DNA of 64,000 nucleotides from Sphingobacteriaceae bacterium (GCA_903642215.1 CAHJWG010000006.1:62001-126000), one strand, 5' to 3'; counted from the stretch's first letter, positions 49,501 to 59,891 are shown. Numbers and translations are program-made. The notes: generated from the sequence alone by a model not told the origin.

Positions 49501-49826
49501 GTAATTACGGTTTCTTGTAATTGTATCACTTCGCTCTCCAGCACAACATCAATCACTATCCGGCCGGCTATGGTTTCTTCAACGGTTTTCATCCCGATAG
49601 CAGAATAAACTAATGTGTTTTTGGAGGAAGGTACTTTGATGGTGTATCTGCCATTTTCATCTGTTGTAGTAGCTGCGGCAGTTCCTTTAACGGTTACCGT
49701 AGCTCCCTTAAAACCCCCTGCCCGGTCATCTGCCGTAACCGTTCCGCTAACCTGAACATCCTGTGCGCGCAGCAGCGAACCGCTTAAAAGTAACACCATT
49801 AAAATTAAAAGTAATTGTTTCTGCAT
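46539..49826 (-). CDS. SusC/RagA-family TonB-dependent outer-membrane receptor
   Basis: A 1095-aa protein with a signal peptide (MQKQLLLILMVLLLSGSLLRAQ). The CarboxypepD-reg-like domain is at about residues 22-100 (VSGTVTADDRAGGFKGATVTV, with DENGRYTIKV), the plug begins near residue 110 (ETVITALGIKGERDKFASSA) and shows VLTGLSGKASGVLITRNGGD and IERVEVLKGASAAALWGTRAANGV. The rest is a 22-strand barrel ending in LLLSITIKY. It should import an oligosaccharide or peptide together with the SusD protein. No sigma/anti-sigma genes are adjacent and no secretin/TonB short N-terminal domain is present. An imperfect word copy is embedded (48457-48469). Confidence 0.95.
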   Translation of the reverse strand: MQKQLLLILMVLLLSGSLLRAQDVQVSGTVTADDRAGGFKGATVTVKGTAAATTTDENGRYTIKVPSSKNTLVYSAIGMKTVEETIAGRIVIDVVLESEVIQLQETVITALGIKGERDKFASSASTVKGNDIAQSGETSVLTGLSGKASGVLITRNGGDPGAGAYIQIRGQNTISGNAQPLFIVDGMPVSNSSDNLGASKTNGIVQQSRINDINPEDIERVEVLKGASAAALWGTRAANGVIIITTKKGKNTNGKLNISLKSTASFDRVNKMHPLQHNYGQGSNGLYMQGNRVSFGDLISGRSGGTDVFITDPAAPGYQGFVTFPDGSRRYAIASGTAANPHGGKNATDTYNHAEDAFQTGHFLENNLTISGGNEKSNFLISYADLNQDGVVKSFSDYNRKTARVNVSSRFTNWFRASANVGYSKVNSSRVQEGDNVDGILLSSLRTPADFNNASFTGTFTDPGGQIFPNAHVSYRNPLGKDLSTIYANPLWNIENNRNTSDVDRLIGTVELNVTPADWLTATGRFGIDNFTDNRLERFARNSANFANGYLSKNWITEGQFNTDLFAVAKKKLNDNFGGSFLAGFNYNSRRRANLSDAITNLIIPAAPDILTNALNSNLSASNYNSLIRTYAFYGQVDLEAYNTLYLTLTGRNESASTFGSKTKNSFFFPSAALAWQFSDLKLFNESSVLSFGKLRLTWGQVGIQPQPYQNFTTFGPAGYKDTFLSGLSAVSQLYNGGYVRSTTEGNDFLRPEIKTETEVGIDFRFFKNRISFSATGYTNRTKDVILPISVPNATGFTVRNTNAAVLQNKGIELEASGDVLRFNGFKWNVAANFSKNLNKVVSLAGATAYTLPDSFIENASLIPGQPFGVFLSTDFLKDKSGKYILDANGFPQAGNGVEIIGNPNPKWRGGLGTTFSYRDLSVYILFDRVSGNDIFNGTHGSLNAFGTYGDQGNTVVAPAGGLKDVNGNLIPAGTAFQGQIKDFGAGPVAINQAWWQGRGTASNTASYKQFVEDGSASRIREITVTYSLHSPKFKSFTRLSSIDFSVTGRNLVLWTKYSGTDPEVNVTGAGLSRGQDWFTNPDTKSLLLSITIKY

Positions 49827-50359
49827 AGGGTAGAATTTCTCTGTAAAAGAGTGTGTTTAAATTAATCTTCAATACTTCTTTTATCAGTAAAAAAACATGA
49901 TCTCTAAGCTTTTTTATTTGTGCAGCTTGTAAAAACGAATTTTGCAGGCATAAAAGAAGCATCACCATTTCTACTGATAAAAGTTAAACAGTTCTTTAAA
50001 GTTTTTTAATTTCCGTCTGTATTGTCAATTATTCAATTGATATTGAAATATTTTTTAGCTGTTTTTTACATACCACGTAATGAATTATTAGTTCTAAAAA
50101 AATGCTTATAATGACAACATTTTGACATCAGAAGGAATTCCGGCCAAAAATGTTAGAAAATATTAGAACCATTATGTCGGTAAGAGTTTATCCTGTTTTC
50201 ATCCGGCCGGGCGAACGGATATCAGGTTCATGCTCATAATGAAACAGTAAAAGATTACTTCTTTCGTTACGATGTTACTATTTTTTGAGTTACCTGTAAA
50301 ATAAATAAAAATACGAACTTCGGTATGCGTTTTTATAATCCATGATTAACCTAATCACC
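49827..50359. other. Intergenic region with a word-bounded element
   Basis: No gene. The element with ends ATACTTCTTTTATC (49872-49885) and CATAAAAGAAGCAT (49949-49962) lies at 49872-49962, and outside it AAGTTAAACAGTTCTT (49983 on) is a decayed outer arm. The rest of the stretch is AT-rich with no structure seen. Confidence 0.5.
49872..49962. repeat. Word-bounded palindromic element
   Basis: The two inverted words ATACTTCTTTTATC and CATAAAAGAAGCAT bound 91 bases. GTGTTTAAATTAATC on the left and TCTACTGATAAAAGTTAAAC on the right are relics of the outer arms seen at 57050-57206. It lies upstream of susC. Confidence 0.75.
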
Positions 50360-50563
50360 CTATTTTACTTGGTATGCGATGATTTGATTTGTACGAAAAG
50401 AGGGAACGTAAAGGGTTTTTGTCTTGCTGTTGTAACTGATATCGTTAGCCATTTTTCCATTTGCACGCGTATCTAATAAAAGCGGTTTTGTTCCGTCGGC
50501 CTTTACATACCACAAAATGCCTTTGTAATTACTGATTATAAATTCGTTGTCTGCGATCATCAC
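50360..50563 (-). pseudogene. C-terminal fragment of an SMP-30/gluconolactonase-like protein
   Basis: The 67-codon stretch reads MMIADNEFIISNYKGILWYV, then KADGTKPLLLDTRANGKMAN and DISYNSKTKTLYVPSFRTNQIIAY. The last part resembles the end of SMP-30/beta-propeller proteins with a repeated strand pattern, about a quarter of the expected length. No start fitting a whole gene exists. I take it as the left remnant of a deletion that also hit the two genes to the right. Confidence 0.6.
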
Positions 50564-50593
50564 AATACCTGTTCATGTCTGTTTACTTTTATA

Positions 50594-52247
<1,654 letters not shown>

Positions 52248-52387
52248 TTAACTAATACAAAGGTGAAGCATTTAATCGGGCTTGACAGGATACGGATTAC
52301 GGATGTTTATACCATTATTACCGATTTGGATCATACTTCTTTTACGGATAAATTATTGGCGTATTTTTGAATCAAAAGAATGCAACT

Positions 52388-53284
52388 ATGGATAACATGC
52401 TCCGTTTCAACACCATCAGCGAATACAATGCGTTTAATAATAATGAAACCAAACACCCGTTGATCAGCATTGTAGATTTATCAAAGGCAGCACCGCGGCA
52501 GGGATCAAAAATGTATTTCGGCTTTTACATTATCTTTTTGAAAGATGTAAAATGCGGCGATCTGGTTTACGGCAGAAATACTTATGATTACCAGGAAGGA
52601 ACTTTGGTGTTTATGGCTCCCGGACAAATAGCCGGCGTTAACAGCAACGGCGAATATTACCAGCCGAAAGGTTTTGTGCTTGCATTCCACGCGGATTTGA
52701 TACACGGCACTTCGCTTGGCAAACACATTCAGGATTATAACTTTTTTACTTATCAATCAAATGAGGCTCTCCATTTATCTGACAAAGAAAAAAGTATCGT
52801 TTTGGACAGTTTTTCTAAAATCGATTATGAACTGGACCGATCCATCGATAAGCACAGTAAAAGGTTGATGGTATCCAACATAGAGTTGTTTTTAGATTAT
52901 TGTGTCCGATTTTACGACAGGCAGTTTATTACCCGCGATAATGTACACCAAGGGATTATTGAACGGTTTGAAAAATTGCTGAATGATTACTTTGGATCCG
53001 AAAAACCTCAAACTATTGGGTTGCCCTCGGTTGCTTATTGCGCCGATGAATTGAATTTATCGCCGAACTATTTTGGTGATTTAGTGAAAAAAGAAACCGG
53101 TAAAACCGCGCAGGAATATATTCAATTCAAACTTATTGATATTGCCAAAGAAAAGATATTTGACGGCGAAAAAACCGTTAATCAGGTTGCTTATGAGTTA
53201 GGTTTTAAATACCCGCAACACTTCGCAAGGTTGTTTAAGAAACAAGTGGGGCAAACACCTCATACTTATCGTAACTTGAATTAA
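52388..53284 (+). CDS. AraC-family transcriptional regulator 1
   Basis: ATG 52388 (MDNMLRFNTISEYNA) gives 298 residues; the frame extends upstream from a TTG at 52367. The C-terminal HTH domain covers about residues 195-298: SPNYFGDLVKKETGKTAQEYI and VNQVAYELGFKYPQHFARLFKK followed by QTPHTYR, the usual double helix-turn-helix. The N-terminal cupin-like part includes DYQEGTLVFMAPGQIAGVN. It diverges from the AKR gene at 51384 and is paralogous to the regulators at 53518 and 57210, sharing YDRQFITRDN-type stretches. It probably regulates the adjacent oxidoreductases. Confidence 0.9.
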   Translation: MDNMLRFNTISEYNAFNNNETKHPLISIVDLSKAAPRQGSKMYFGFYIIFLKDVKCGDLVYGRNTYDYQEGTLVFMAPGQIAGVNSNGEYYQPKGFVLAFHADLIHGTSLGKHIQDYNFFTYQSNEALHLSDKEKSIVLDSFSKIDYELDRSIDKHSKRLMVSNIELFLDYCVRFYDRQFITRDNVHQGIIERFEKLLNDYFGSEKPQTIGLPSVAYCADELNLSPNYFGDLVKKETGKTAQEYIQFKLIDIAKEKIFDGEKTVNQVAYELGFKYPQHFARLFKKQVGQTPHTYRNLN

Positions 53285-53290
53285 TACTTC

Positions 53291-53435
53291 TGCCTGTTTA
53301 GATTTTTATCCGGAGAAATAAACATGCTTCTTTTATCACCTAAAAATTTGGTTTTGTGTTAGATGAAGTTAAAAATATGAAGTCTTTACGTTTTTTAGGT
53401 GATAAAAGAAGCATGTAAAAACAAGCTGAACAGAT
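53291..53435. repeat. Word-bounded palindromic element
   Basis: The inner pair ATGCTTCTTTTATC (53324-53337) and GATAAAAGAAGCAT (53401-53414) is extended by CACCTAAAAA and TTTTTTAGGT. Outer arm relics are TGCCTGTTTA at 53291 and AAGCTGAACAG near 53421. It lies between two convergent AraC genes. Confidence 0.75.
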
Positions 53436-53517
53436 TCTAAAAAAGCCCTTAATTCAACTTGTCTTTGGGCGATTTTGACCAAACCAACATTACAGCTGAT
53501 TTGGTTAAACATTTTCG

Positions 53518-54432
53518 TTAATTGAACGAAGCCCTAAATTCCAAGGGAGACAAGTTGGTTTTGGTTTTGAAGAGCTTGCTGAAGGATTGTGAATGCTCGA
53601 AGCCTAATTCATACGCTATTTCGCTGACAGACAAACTTGTTGCAGTAAGTTTTTCCTTTGCCTTTTCTATCAGTTTTTCGTGGATGTGCTGCTGCGTGTT
53701 TTGCCCGGTTGTTACCTTGAGTAAAGTGCTTAAATAATCGGGGGAAATATTAAGCTGTTCGGCGATGAAATGAACAGTTGGCAATCCTTTTCCATTTGCA
53801 TTGTCGTTAAAATAATTATTCAACAGTGTTTCCAGCTGATCCAAAACCTGGTGGTTGGCAATTTTACGGGTAATAAACTGGCGGTGATAAAACCTGTCGG
53901 CATAATTCAGTAAAACTTCGATTTGGGAAATAATAATTTGCTGACTGAATTTATCAATATTTGCATGATATTCCTGCTGGATATTTTGCATCATACCAGA
54001 AATAATAACCTCTTCTTTATTCGAAAGGAACAATGCTTCGTGAACCGAGTAGCCGAAAAAGGCATATCCTTTTATGGTTTTTGCCAAAGGTAAATTCCAC
54101 AAAAAGTCAGGATGAATCAACAACATCCATCCTGATTTATCTGCGCTGTCCTGCTGCGCTTCGATCCTGAAAACCTGTCCCGGTGAAATAAAAAACATGG
54201 TGCCTTCGTCAAAATCATAATCCTGTTGCCCATATTTAATTTTAGCATTGAAATTTTTTTTCAGGGAGATAGAATAGAAATCGTAGATCCAGCTGATGTT
54301 ATTATTATCAGGCGAGTGCTTGATTGCGCTGTAATCCACCAGGCTGATTAAGGGATGTTCGGGCTTTGGCAATCCTTTAATCCGGTGGAATTCAGTTATA
54401 GATTTAACCTTGAAAATTTGTTTGTTTACCAT
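53518..54432 (-). CDS. AraC-family transcriptional regulator 2
   Basis: A 304-aa protein. The N-terminal part includes YGQQDYDFDEGTMFFISPGQ, and the DNA-binding C-terminus has SPDYLSTLLKVTTGQNTQQHIH, then SVSEIAYELGFEHSQSFSKLF and TNLSPLEFR. It resembles regulator 3 at 57210 more than regulator 1: both share FYNRQFITRK-like and QNTQQHIH stretches. It converges with regulator 1 and lies next to an SDR gene (54679) on the same strand, with an element between. Target genes are probably local oxidoreductases. Confidence 0.9.
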   Translation of the reverse strand: MVNKQIFKVKSITEFHRIKGLPKPEHPLISLVDYSAIKHSPDNNNISWIYDFYSISLKKNFNAKIKYGQQDYDFDEGTMFFISPGQVFRIEAQQDSADKSGWMLLIHPDFLWNLPLAKTIKGYAFFGYSVHEALFLSNKEEVIISGMMQNIQQEYHANIDKFSQQIIISQIEVLLNYADRFYHRQFITRKIANHQVLDQLETLLNNYFNDNANGKGLPTVHFIAEQLNISPDYLSTLLKVTTGQNTQQHIHEKLIEKAKEKLTATSLSVSEIAYELGFEHSQSFSKLFKTKTNLSPLEFRASFN

Positions 54433-54506
54433 GTTTAAATATATTCAATTATTAACGGTAATAAATGTAACCGGGCTGTTTTTAGATCAAAAATAACCTG
54501 CTTACC

Positions 54507-54656
54507 ATCTGTTTAAAATTTATTTAATGTAAGTCGATGCTTCTTTTATCACCTAAAAAATGGTGGTGTTTAATTTTTTTAGATTTAAACCGATACAAGC
54601 ATTTTTATATGATAAAAGAAGCATGAACGTTTTTATTGACAATTTAAACAGGCTCT
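54507..54656. repeat. Word-bounded palindromic element
   Basis: The inner pair is ATGCTTCTTTTATC (54537-54550) and GATAAAAGAAGCAT (54611-54624), the outer arms ATCTGTTTAAA (54508 on) and TTTAAACAGG (to 54652). It is close to the full-length form, about 150 bp. Confidence 0.8.
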
Positions 54657-54678
54657 GAAGTTGTTAGATAAAAGCCAT

Positions 54679-55572
54679 TTAAGCTGAGAAGTAAGTACCA
54701 TTATCAAGGTCTGCGATAAGTCCAGGCTGTTCCGGCTGCCATCCCAAGGATTCCTGAGTTTGATTGCTTGAAGCATGAATATCCATCGCTGCAAAATGCG
54801 CAAACGAGCCAAAATGTGCCGCCGCTTCTTCCTTTGATTTAGATTCAACCGGAATGTTTAAACTTTTTCCGATGGCTTCGGCAATCTCCCGGAAGGGAAT
54901 GCCTTCTTCGGCAACACCATGGTAACGTGTGCCGCCAACGGCCGCTTTTTCCAGCGCAAGCTTGAACAGCTTTGCTGTATCCAGCCGATGCACCGCTGGC
55001 CAGGTATTCAATCCCTCACTATCATAAACAGATACGCCTTTTTCCTTAGCGATTTTAATAAGCGTAGGAATAAAGGCATGGTCGCCATCGCCATGAACCG
55101 TTGGCGAAAGGCGCACCACCGAAACACGCACGCCCTTTGCTGCCACGGCATCTGCCGCCTGTTCCGAAGCAATTCGCGGGTTAGGGCCGGCAACCGGCAT
55201 ATCTTCTTCGGTTACAAACCGGCCGCGTGGCAGCAGCCCGATGGCAGAAGTAATAATTAAAGGCCGATCAGAACCGGCAAGTACATCGCCAAATACTTCG
55301 ATAACGCGCCGGTCGTTCTCGGAGCTTTCTTTAAACTTCGAAAAATCATGGTTAAAAGCAGTATGGATTACGCCATCCGCAGCCGAAGCACCTTTTCGTA
55401 AACTGTCTAAATCGTTAAGATCGCCACGATGAGCCTGGGCACCGGCAGCAATAAGAACTTGGTCTGCTTTTTCATCGCGCGAAAGCCCTAACACCTGGTA
55501 GCCCGCATCAATTAATTCCTGAACAATAGCTGAGCCTACAAAGCCCGTTGCGCCGGTAACAAAAACTTTCAT
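54679..55572 (-). CDS. NAD(P)-dependent epimerase/SDR-family protein
   Basis: A 297-aa extended short-chain dehydrogenase. The Rossmann motif is FVTGATGFVGSAIVQELIDA (TGxxGxxG, residues 4-23); GDLNDLDSLRKG is typical of NAD-dependent epimerase-like enzymes. The strict YxxxK catalytic pair is not obvious; residues near TSAIGLLPRGRFVTEEDMP occupy that place, so it may be an atypical SDR that senses NADPH or acts on an unknown substrate. It is flanked by two palindromic elements and an AraC regulator, in the oxidoreductase island. Confidence 0.85.
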   Translation of the reverse strand: MKVFVTGATGFVGSAIVQELIDAGYQVLGLSRDEKADQVLIAAGAQAHRGDLNDLDSLRKGASAADGVIHTAFNHDFSKFKESSENDRRVIEVFGDVLAGSDRPLIITSAIGLLPRGRFVTEEDMPVAGPNPRIASEQAADAVAAKGVRVSVVRLSPTVHGDGDHAFIPTLIKIAKEKGVSVYDSEGLNTWPAVHRLDTAKLFKLALEKAAVGGTRYHGVAEEGIPFREIAEAIGKSLNIPVESKSKEEAAAHFGSFAHFAAMDIHASSNQTQESLGWQPEQPGLIADLDNGTYFSA

Positions 55573-56029
55573 AATTATATTCTTTAATTTTCTGTTACAA
55601 ATGTCCGTAAAGCACAGTGAGCAGGTGTAGTCAAATCCTTGAATATTGTAGCTTAAACCGCAATTCTGGTCATGTAAATAAAGGGGACTACTCTACATTA
55701 AGAAACGGAACTTTAAAGTTAAACCGGGAGTTAGAGTAATAAATTAATATTAGCGGGATAAAAGAAAAATCAGACACAAAGCTGAATAAGTTTAAACAAC
55801 TTCTGATCCTTTCAGAAACAACATGCTTCTTTTATACCTGTAAATTCTGTATCCACCTACCGCATCAATATAAAGACAAGGAGATAAAAGTTTTTGGGTG
55901 ATAAAAGAAGCATTAAAAATAAATTCAATACTTTGCAGCTTGCCCTCATTTTGTGTACAACATTCCTTGTTTAGATTATTTAAAAGCAGGATGACATGCC
56001 GATACTTGTATCCAAACTAAATAGTAAAA
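55573..56029. other. Intergenic region with a word-bounded element
   Basis: No gene. The inner pair ATGCTTCTTTTATA (55823-55836) and GATAAAAGAAGCAT (55900-55913) bounds 91 bases; AAGTTTAAACAACTTC (55790 on) may be an outer-arm relic. The region between 55573 and 55780 shows nothing else. A start for the AKR gene lies at 56036. Confidence 0.55.
55823..55913. repeat. Word-bounded palindromic element
   Basis: ATGCTTCTTTTATACCTGTA at the left and TTTTTGGGTG then GATAAAAGAAGCAT at the right. The interior shares TGTAAATTCTGT with the element at 46414-46507, so these two are close relatives. Confidence 0.75.
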
Positions 56030-56035
56030 TTGAAT

Positions 56036-57037
56036 ATGATAAATCAGAAAAAATTAGGCGGACAAGGTTTAACAGTCCCTGCCGCAGGTCTCGGCTGCAT
56101 GGGCATGACCAAGATTGGCGATTTTATTATTTACGGCGAAGCTGATGAAAAAGAATCAATCGCAACAATTCACCGCTCGCTGGAACTTGGCGGCAACTTT
56201 TTAGATACTGCGGATTTGTACGGGCCGCTTGATAACGAAAAATTGATCGCCAAAGCGATAAAAGGGAACAGGGATGCTTATATTATTGCCAGCAAATTCG
56301 GTTACGAAATTGATGACAACGGCAAACTTACCGGTGCCATCAACGGCACAAAAGCGTATGTAAAAAAGGCAATTGAACGGTCACTCAAAAACTTGGAAAC
56401 AGATCACATCGATCTTTATTATCTCCACCGCCTCGACCAGAACACACCGATTGAAGAAACCGTAGCCGCAATGGCCGAATTGGTTAAGGAAGGTAAAGTT
56501 GGTTATATCGGATTGTCAGAAGTATCTTCAGCAACCATTAGGAAGGCACACGCAATACATCCGTTAACTGCTGTACAAACGGAATATTCGCTGTTTGAAC
56601 GAAGCGTGGAAGAAGCAGGTATCGTAGCTACTTTGGAAGAATTAAATATCGGTTTTGTAGCTTATTCTCCTTTGGGAAGAGGATTTTTAAGCGGAGAATA
56701 CCAAACGCCCGACGATTTCGCGGATACGGACTTCCGTAAATATGCCCCACGGTTCCAGGGTGATAATTTTTATAAAAACCTCGATCTTGTTAAAGAAATC
56801 ACCAAACTTGCAGATGAAAAAGGAATAACTTCCTCCCAACTGGCTATAGCGTGGGTTGTAGCAAAAGGCCATTTGCCGATCCCCGGCACCAAGCGGATTA
56901 AATATCTGGAACAAAATCTTACGGCGGCTGAAATCAATCTTAGTCCTGCAGAGATGGACAGAATAGAAACAATCGTTCCTTTGGGTACTTCTTACGGTGA
57001 AAGATACGACCCGGCCAACATGCCGGTTTGGGATTAA
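56036..57037 (+). CDS. Aldo/keto reductase (complete, AKR11/13-like)
   Basis: ATG 56036 (MINQKKLGGQGLTVPAAGLG) gives 333 residues, a full-length enzyme. Catalytic residues are visible: Asp and Tyr in DTADLYGPLDNEK, Lys in IIASKFGYEI, His in YYLHRLDQNTP. The cofactor site is IPGTKRIKYLEQNL near residues 280-293. It has the same order of motifs as the truncated gene at 50700 (both LGLGCMG-type), suggesting paralogy. It sits upstream of AraC regulator 3 on the same strand, with a 157-bp element in between. Confidence 0.92.
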   Translation: MINQKKLGGQGLTVPAAGLGCMGMTKIGDFIIYGEADEKESIATIHRSLELGGNFLDTADLYGPLDNEKLIAKAIKGNRDAYIIASKFGYEIDDNGKLTGAINGTKAYVKKAIERSLKNLETDHIDLYYLHRLDQNTPIEETVAAMAELVKEGKVGYIGLSEVSSATIRKAHAIHPLTAVQTEYSLFERSVEEAGIVATLEELNIGFVAYSPLGRGFLSGEYQTPDDFADTDFRKYAPRFQGDNFYKNLDLVKEITKLADEKGITSSQLAIAWVVAKGHLPIPGTKRIKYLEQNLTAAEINLSPAEMDRIETIVPLGTSYGERYDPANMPVWD

Positions 57038-57049
57038 GTTGCTGATAGT

Positions 57050-57206
57050 AAAGCCTGTTTAAGTTTTTTCCTTTAATTTAATGCTTTTTTTATCGTCTAA
57101 AAAACCTCAAAACTTTATACGCTTTGCATCATCAAACACAAAACAAAATTTACAGGCCTAAAAGAAGCATGATCATTTATTTTGATAATAATTTAAACAG
57201 GCTTTT
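57050..57206. repeat. Full-length word-bounded element with outer inverted repeats
   Basis: The best complete member. Outer arms AAGCCTGTTTAA (57051-57062) and TTTAAACAGGCTT (57193-57205) are inverted; the inner arms are ATGCTTTTTTTATC (57081-57094) and CTAAAAGAAGCAT (57158-57170). The whole is about 157 bp with no coding potential, like a MITE or long REP. Confidence 0.85.
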
Positions 57207-57209
57207 AAA

Positions 57210-58130
57210 ATGAAAAAAACAGCTAAGGGTCCGGTAATAATCGATTCGATTTCAAAAATTCACCGTTTACTTGGTTTGCCCAAACCGGTTCATCCGCTTG
57301 TGAGCGTAATCAGGCTGGAAAATATCGACCTTGAAAATTACGCAGGCCGGGGCAGTTTCGTCCAAAATTTTTATGCCGTTACCATCAAAAAAGGTTTTAA
57401 AGGAAAAATGAGATACGGGCAGCAGTATTACGATTTTGACGAAGGCATCCTGTCCTTTTTTGCGCCGGGCCAAGTATTTGGTGAGATTAGCCCCGAGGAC
57501 AGGCCGCCTGCCGGCTGGACACTGTTTATCCATCCCGACTTTTTGCGCAATTATCCTTTAGGTGCAAAGATCGGTAAATTCGGATTTTTTTCCTACGAAC
57601 TGCATGAAGCACTCCACTTATCTGACCAGGAAGAACAAATGATCGAGCGTGTTGTGGGCAGTATTGAAAAAGAGTATTTTTCGGCTATGGATTTATACAG
57701 CCAGGATGTAATCATCGCTCATATTGAAGTGTTACTCAATTATGGAAACCGTTTTTACAACCGCCAGTTTATTACCCGCAAACAGGCCGGTAACGATTTG
57801 CTGACGAAAGTTGAGGACTTGCTTGAACAGTGCTTTGATAGTGAAGCTATCCAACAAGCCGGTATCCCGACTGTGCAATACATTGCAGAACGTTTAAATC
57901 TGTCGCCAAGTTACCTAAGCGACATGCTGAGAGCCGTTACCGGGCAAAATACGCAGCAGCATATTCACAATCATCTTATCGAAAAAGCAAAATATATCCT
58001 TACAGCCAGCTCATTAACAGTAAGTGAGGTTGCTTACCGGTTAGGTTTTGAATATCCGCAGTATTTTAGCAAATTATTTAAGAGTAAAACCAATTTTACA
58101 CCTTTAAAATACCGCCAAAATTTTAATTAA
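57210..58130 (+). CDS. AraC-family transcriptional regulator 3
   Basis: A 306-aa protein starting MKKTAKGPVIIDSISKIHRL, only four bases after the element. The N-terminal region has YGQQYYDFDEGILSFFAPGQ and the C-terminal DNA-binding half has SPSYLSDMLRAVTGQNTQQH, VSEVAYRLGFEYPQYFSKLF and TPLKYR. It is clearly a paralogue of regulator 2. It lies after the AKR gene at 56036 and is not divergent, so whether it controls that gene is unclear. Confidence 0.9.
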   Translation: MKKTAKGPVIIDSISKIHRLLGLPKPVHPLVSVIRLENIDLENYAGRGSFVQNFYAVTIKKGFKGKMRYGQQYYDFDEGILSFFAPGQVFGEISPEDRPPAGWTLFIHPDFLRNYPLGAKIGKFGFFSYELHEALHLSDQEEQMIERVVGSIEKEYFSAMDLYSQDVIIAHIEVLLNYGNRFYNRQFITRKQAGNDLLTKVEDLLEQCFDSEAIQQAGIPTVQYIAERLNLSPSYLSDMLRAVTGQNTQQHIHNHLIEKAKYILTASSLTVSEVAYRLGFEYPQYFSKLFKSKTNFTPLKYRQNFN

Positions 58131-58187
58131 TAACTTCAGTAAGGTTGTAAGGATAACAGCACAACTCTTCAGTAAAAATAATTTCCG

Positions 58188-58302
58188 ATGCTTCTTTTAT
58201 CACCTAAAAATCATGAGGACTTTTTTATCATGATTAAAAACCAAAGATTTACAGCGATAAAAGAAGTATTGCTATTTCTGCTGATAAAAATTTAAACAGG
58301 CT
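58188..58302. repeat. Word-bounded palindromic element
   Basis: ATGCTTCTTTTATC (58188-58201) then CACCTAAAAA, and GATAAAAGAAGTAT (58256-58269). The right outer arm TTTAAACAGGCTTT (58290-58303) is kept, the left one is not recognised. It lies between AraC regulator 3 and the convergent polyol dehydrogenase gene. Confidence 0.75.
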
Positions 58303-58363
58303 TTGAATTAAATGTTAGAGTATGGCCGAGTTAACAGCTTATTATTGCTTTAACTATAATCTG

Positions 58364-59842
58364 TTATCCGGCTATAGTTTCACGTAACGTAGCACGAGTT
58401 CCCTTTTCATAAAAATCGGAAAGGAATTTTTCGACCATATTTTTAAACAATGGCGTATTGGCTAAACCCTCACTAAATATTTCCCTTAAAGCCAGTAAAG
58501 GTGCAGCACTTCTATCGGATTTGACAGCGATTGCATGTAATTTTGGAGCATTGGGATCCTTCATGTTAATGGTTTTACCTTTCTCATCCTTGCCGTCTAA
58601 ATAGCGGATCCAACTGGCTATTACGAAGGCAAGGAATTTAATAGAGCCTCCGCGGCGCAACTGTTCTTCGATTGATGGCAATACAAATTTGGGAATCCCT
58701 GTTGATCCGTATATACCAATCCGCGAAAGCTGGTCGCCGATAGCGGGATTAGCAAAACGTTCAATCAGTGTTTTCTTATATGCTGACAGATCCACGCCGG
58801 GTACTTCTGCTAATATCGGCGTAACATCAACATCCATCATTAGTGTTACCAGCTTGCTGATGTCTGCATCTCCCATAGCCTCGTATACAAATTCGTAACC
58901 CAGCAACATGGCAACATAACAAAGTGCCTGGTGCGCTGCATTTAACAACCTCAATTTCATAACCTCATAAGGCAATACGTCGGCAGTCATTTGTGCGCCA
59001 ACCTTTTCCCATGCAGGGCGGCCCATGGTAAAATGATCTTCAATCACCCATTGCATAAACGGCTCTGTCATTACCGGCCAGCCATCATCAATACCAAATT
59101 TTTCGCGCACCAAATCCCTTTGCTCATCGGTTGTTGCGGGCGTAATACGGTCAACCATACTATTGGGGAAGGCCACTTTTTCAGCAATCCAGGTTGCCAG
59201 TTCAGGATTGCTTAACTGCGCGAAACTTAAAATCATTTTTCTTGCTACCGACCCGTTTCCCTGGATGTTATCACAAGACATAATCGTAAACGGTACCTGG
59301 CCACGCACGCGGCGAAGATTTAATGCCGCCAACAAGTAACCGAATGAGCTTTTCGGTTTTTCCGGATGCTTTAAATCGTATTGAATATCAGGGTGCGAAT
59401 CGTCAAAGTCCCCCGTACCTGAATGAATGTAATATCCGCCTTCCGTAATGGTTAAGGAAACTATTTTTGTTTCCTTGTCGGCCATTTTTTCGATTACCGC
59501 TTGCTCGTTCCCCGGAGCAAACAGGTAATTAACGATAGAACCCACAATACGAGGAACATCGCCCGCTGCACTTCGCACCAACAACGTGTACAAATGGTTC
59601 TGTGCCTGCATCACATCGCGCATTTTACTATCGTGTTCCAGTAAACCTATGCCGCAAAAACCCCATTGCAAATCCTCGCCCCGGTTAAACAGGTCTTCCG
59701 TATATACCGTTTGATGGGCACGATGGAAACCGCCAACACCAATATGCACAATGCCTTGCCCCACTTTAAGACGGTTATACTGAGGTGCTTTGATATCTTT
59801 TGATAACAGCCCTAAATTTATTTGGTTAAGCTTTAATGCCAT
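58364..59842 (-). CDS. Mannitol dehydrogenase family polyol oxidoreductase
   Basis: The start at 59842 (MALKLNQINLGLLSKDIKAP) gives 492 residues, the normal family size; the frame extends to 59899. The Rossmann part is GIVHIGVGGFHRAHQTVYTE, the central region has VDRITPATT, and the catalytic Lys and His lie in MKLRLLNAAHQALCYVAML. The family oxidises D-mannitol, D-arabinitol or fructuronate with NAD. The adjacent RbtT/DalT-like permease makes a polyol the likely substrate. Its start overlaps the end of the transporter gene, so the two form an operon. Confidence 0.9.
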   Translation of the reverse strand: MALKLNQINLGLLSKDIKAPQYNRLKVGQGIVHIGVGGFHRAHQTVYTEDLFNRGEDLQWGFCGIGLLEHDSKMRDVMQAQNHLYTLLVRSAAGDVPRIVGSIVNYLFAPGNEQAVIEKMADKETKIVSLTITEGGYYIHSGTGDFDDSHPDIQYDLKHPEKPKSSFGYLLAALNLRRVRGQVPFTIMSCDNIQGNGSVARKMILSFAQLSNPELATWIAEKVAFPNSMVDRITPATTDEQRDLVREKFGIDDGWPVMTEPFMQWVIEDHFTMGRPAWEKVGAQMTADVLPYEVMKLRLLNAAHQALCYVAMLLGYEFVYEAMGDADISKLVTLMMDVDVTPILAEVPGVDLSAYKKTLIERFANPAIGDQLSRIGIYGSTGIPKFVLPSIEEQLRRGGSIKFLAFVIASWIRYLDGKDEKGKTINMKDPNAPKLHAIAVKSDRSAAPLLALREIFSEGLANTPLFKNMVEKFLSDFYEKGTRATLRETIAG

Positions 59843-59891
59843 GTTTGTATGATGATTGAATGATAAGTGGTTTTGAGACCGGCCTTGTAAA

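Noticed and set aside
53279..58310. A CRISPR-like array from the regularly spaced palindromic elements.
   Set aside because: Copies are separated by whole genes, interiors differ in length and sequence, and no spacers or cas genes are present.
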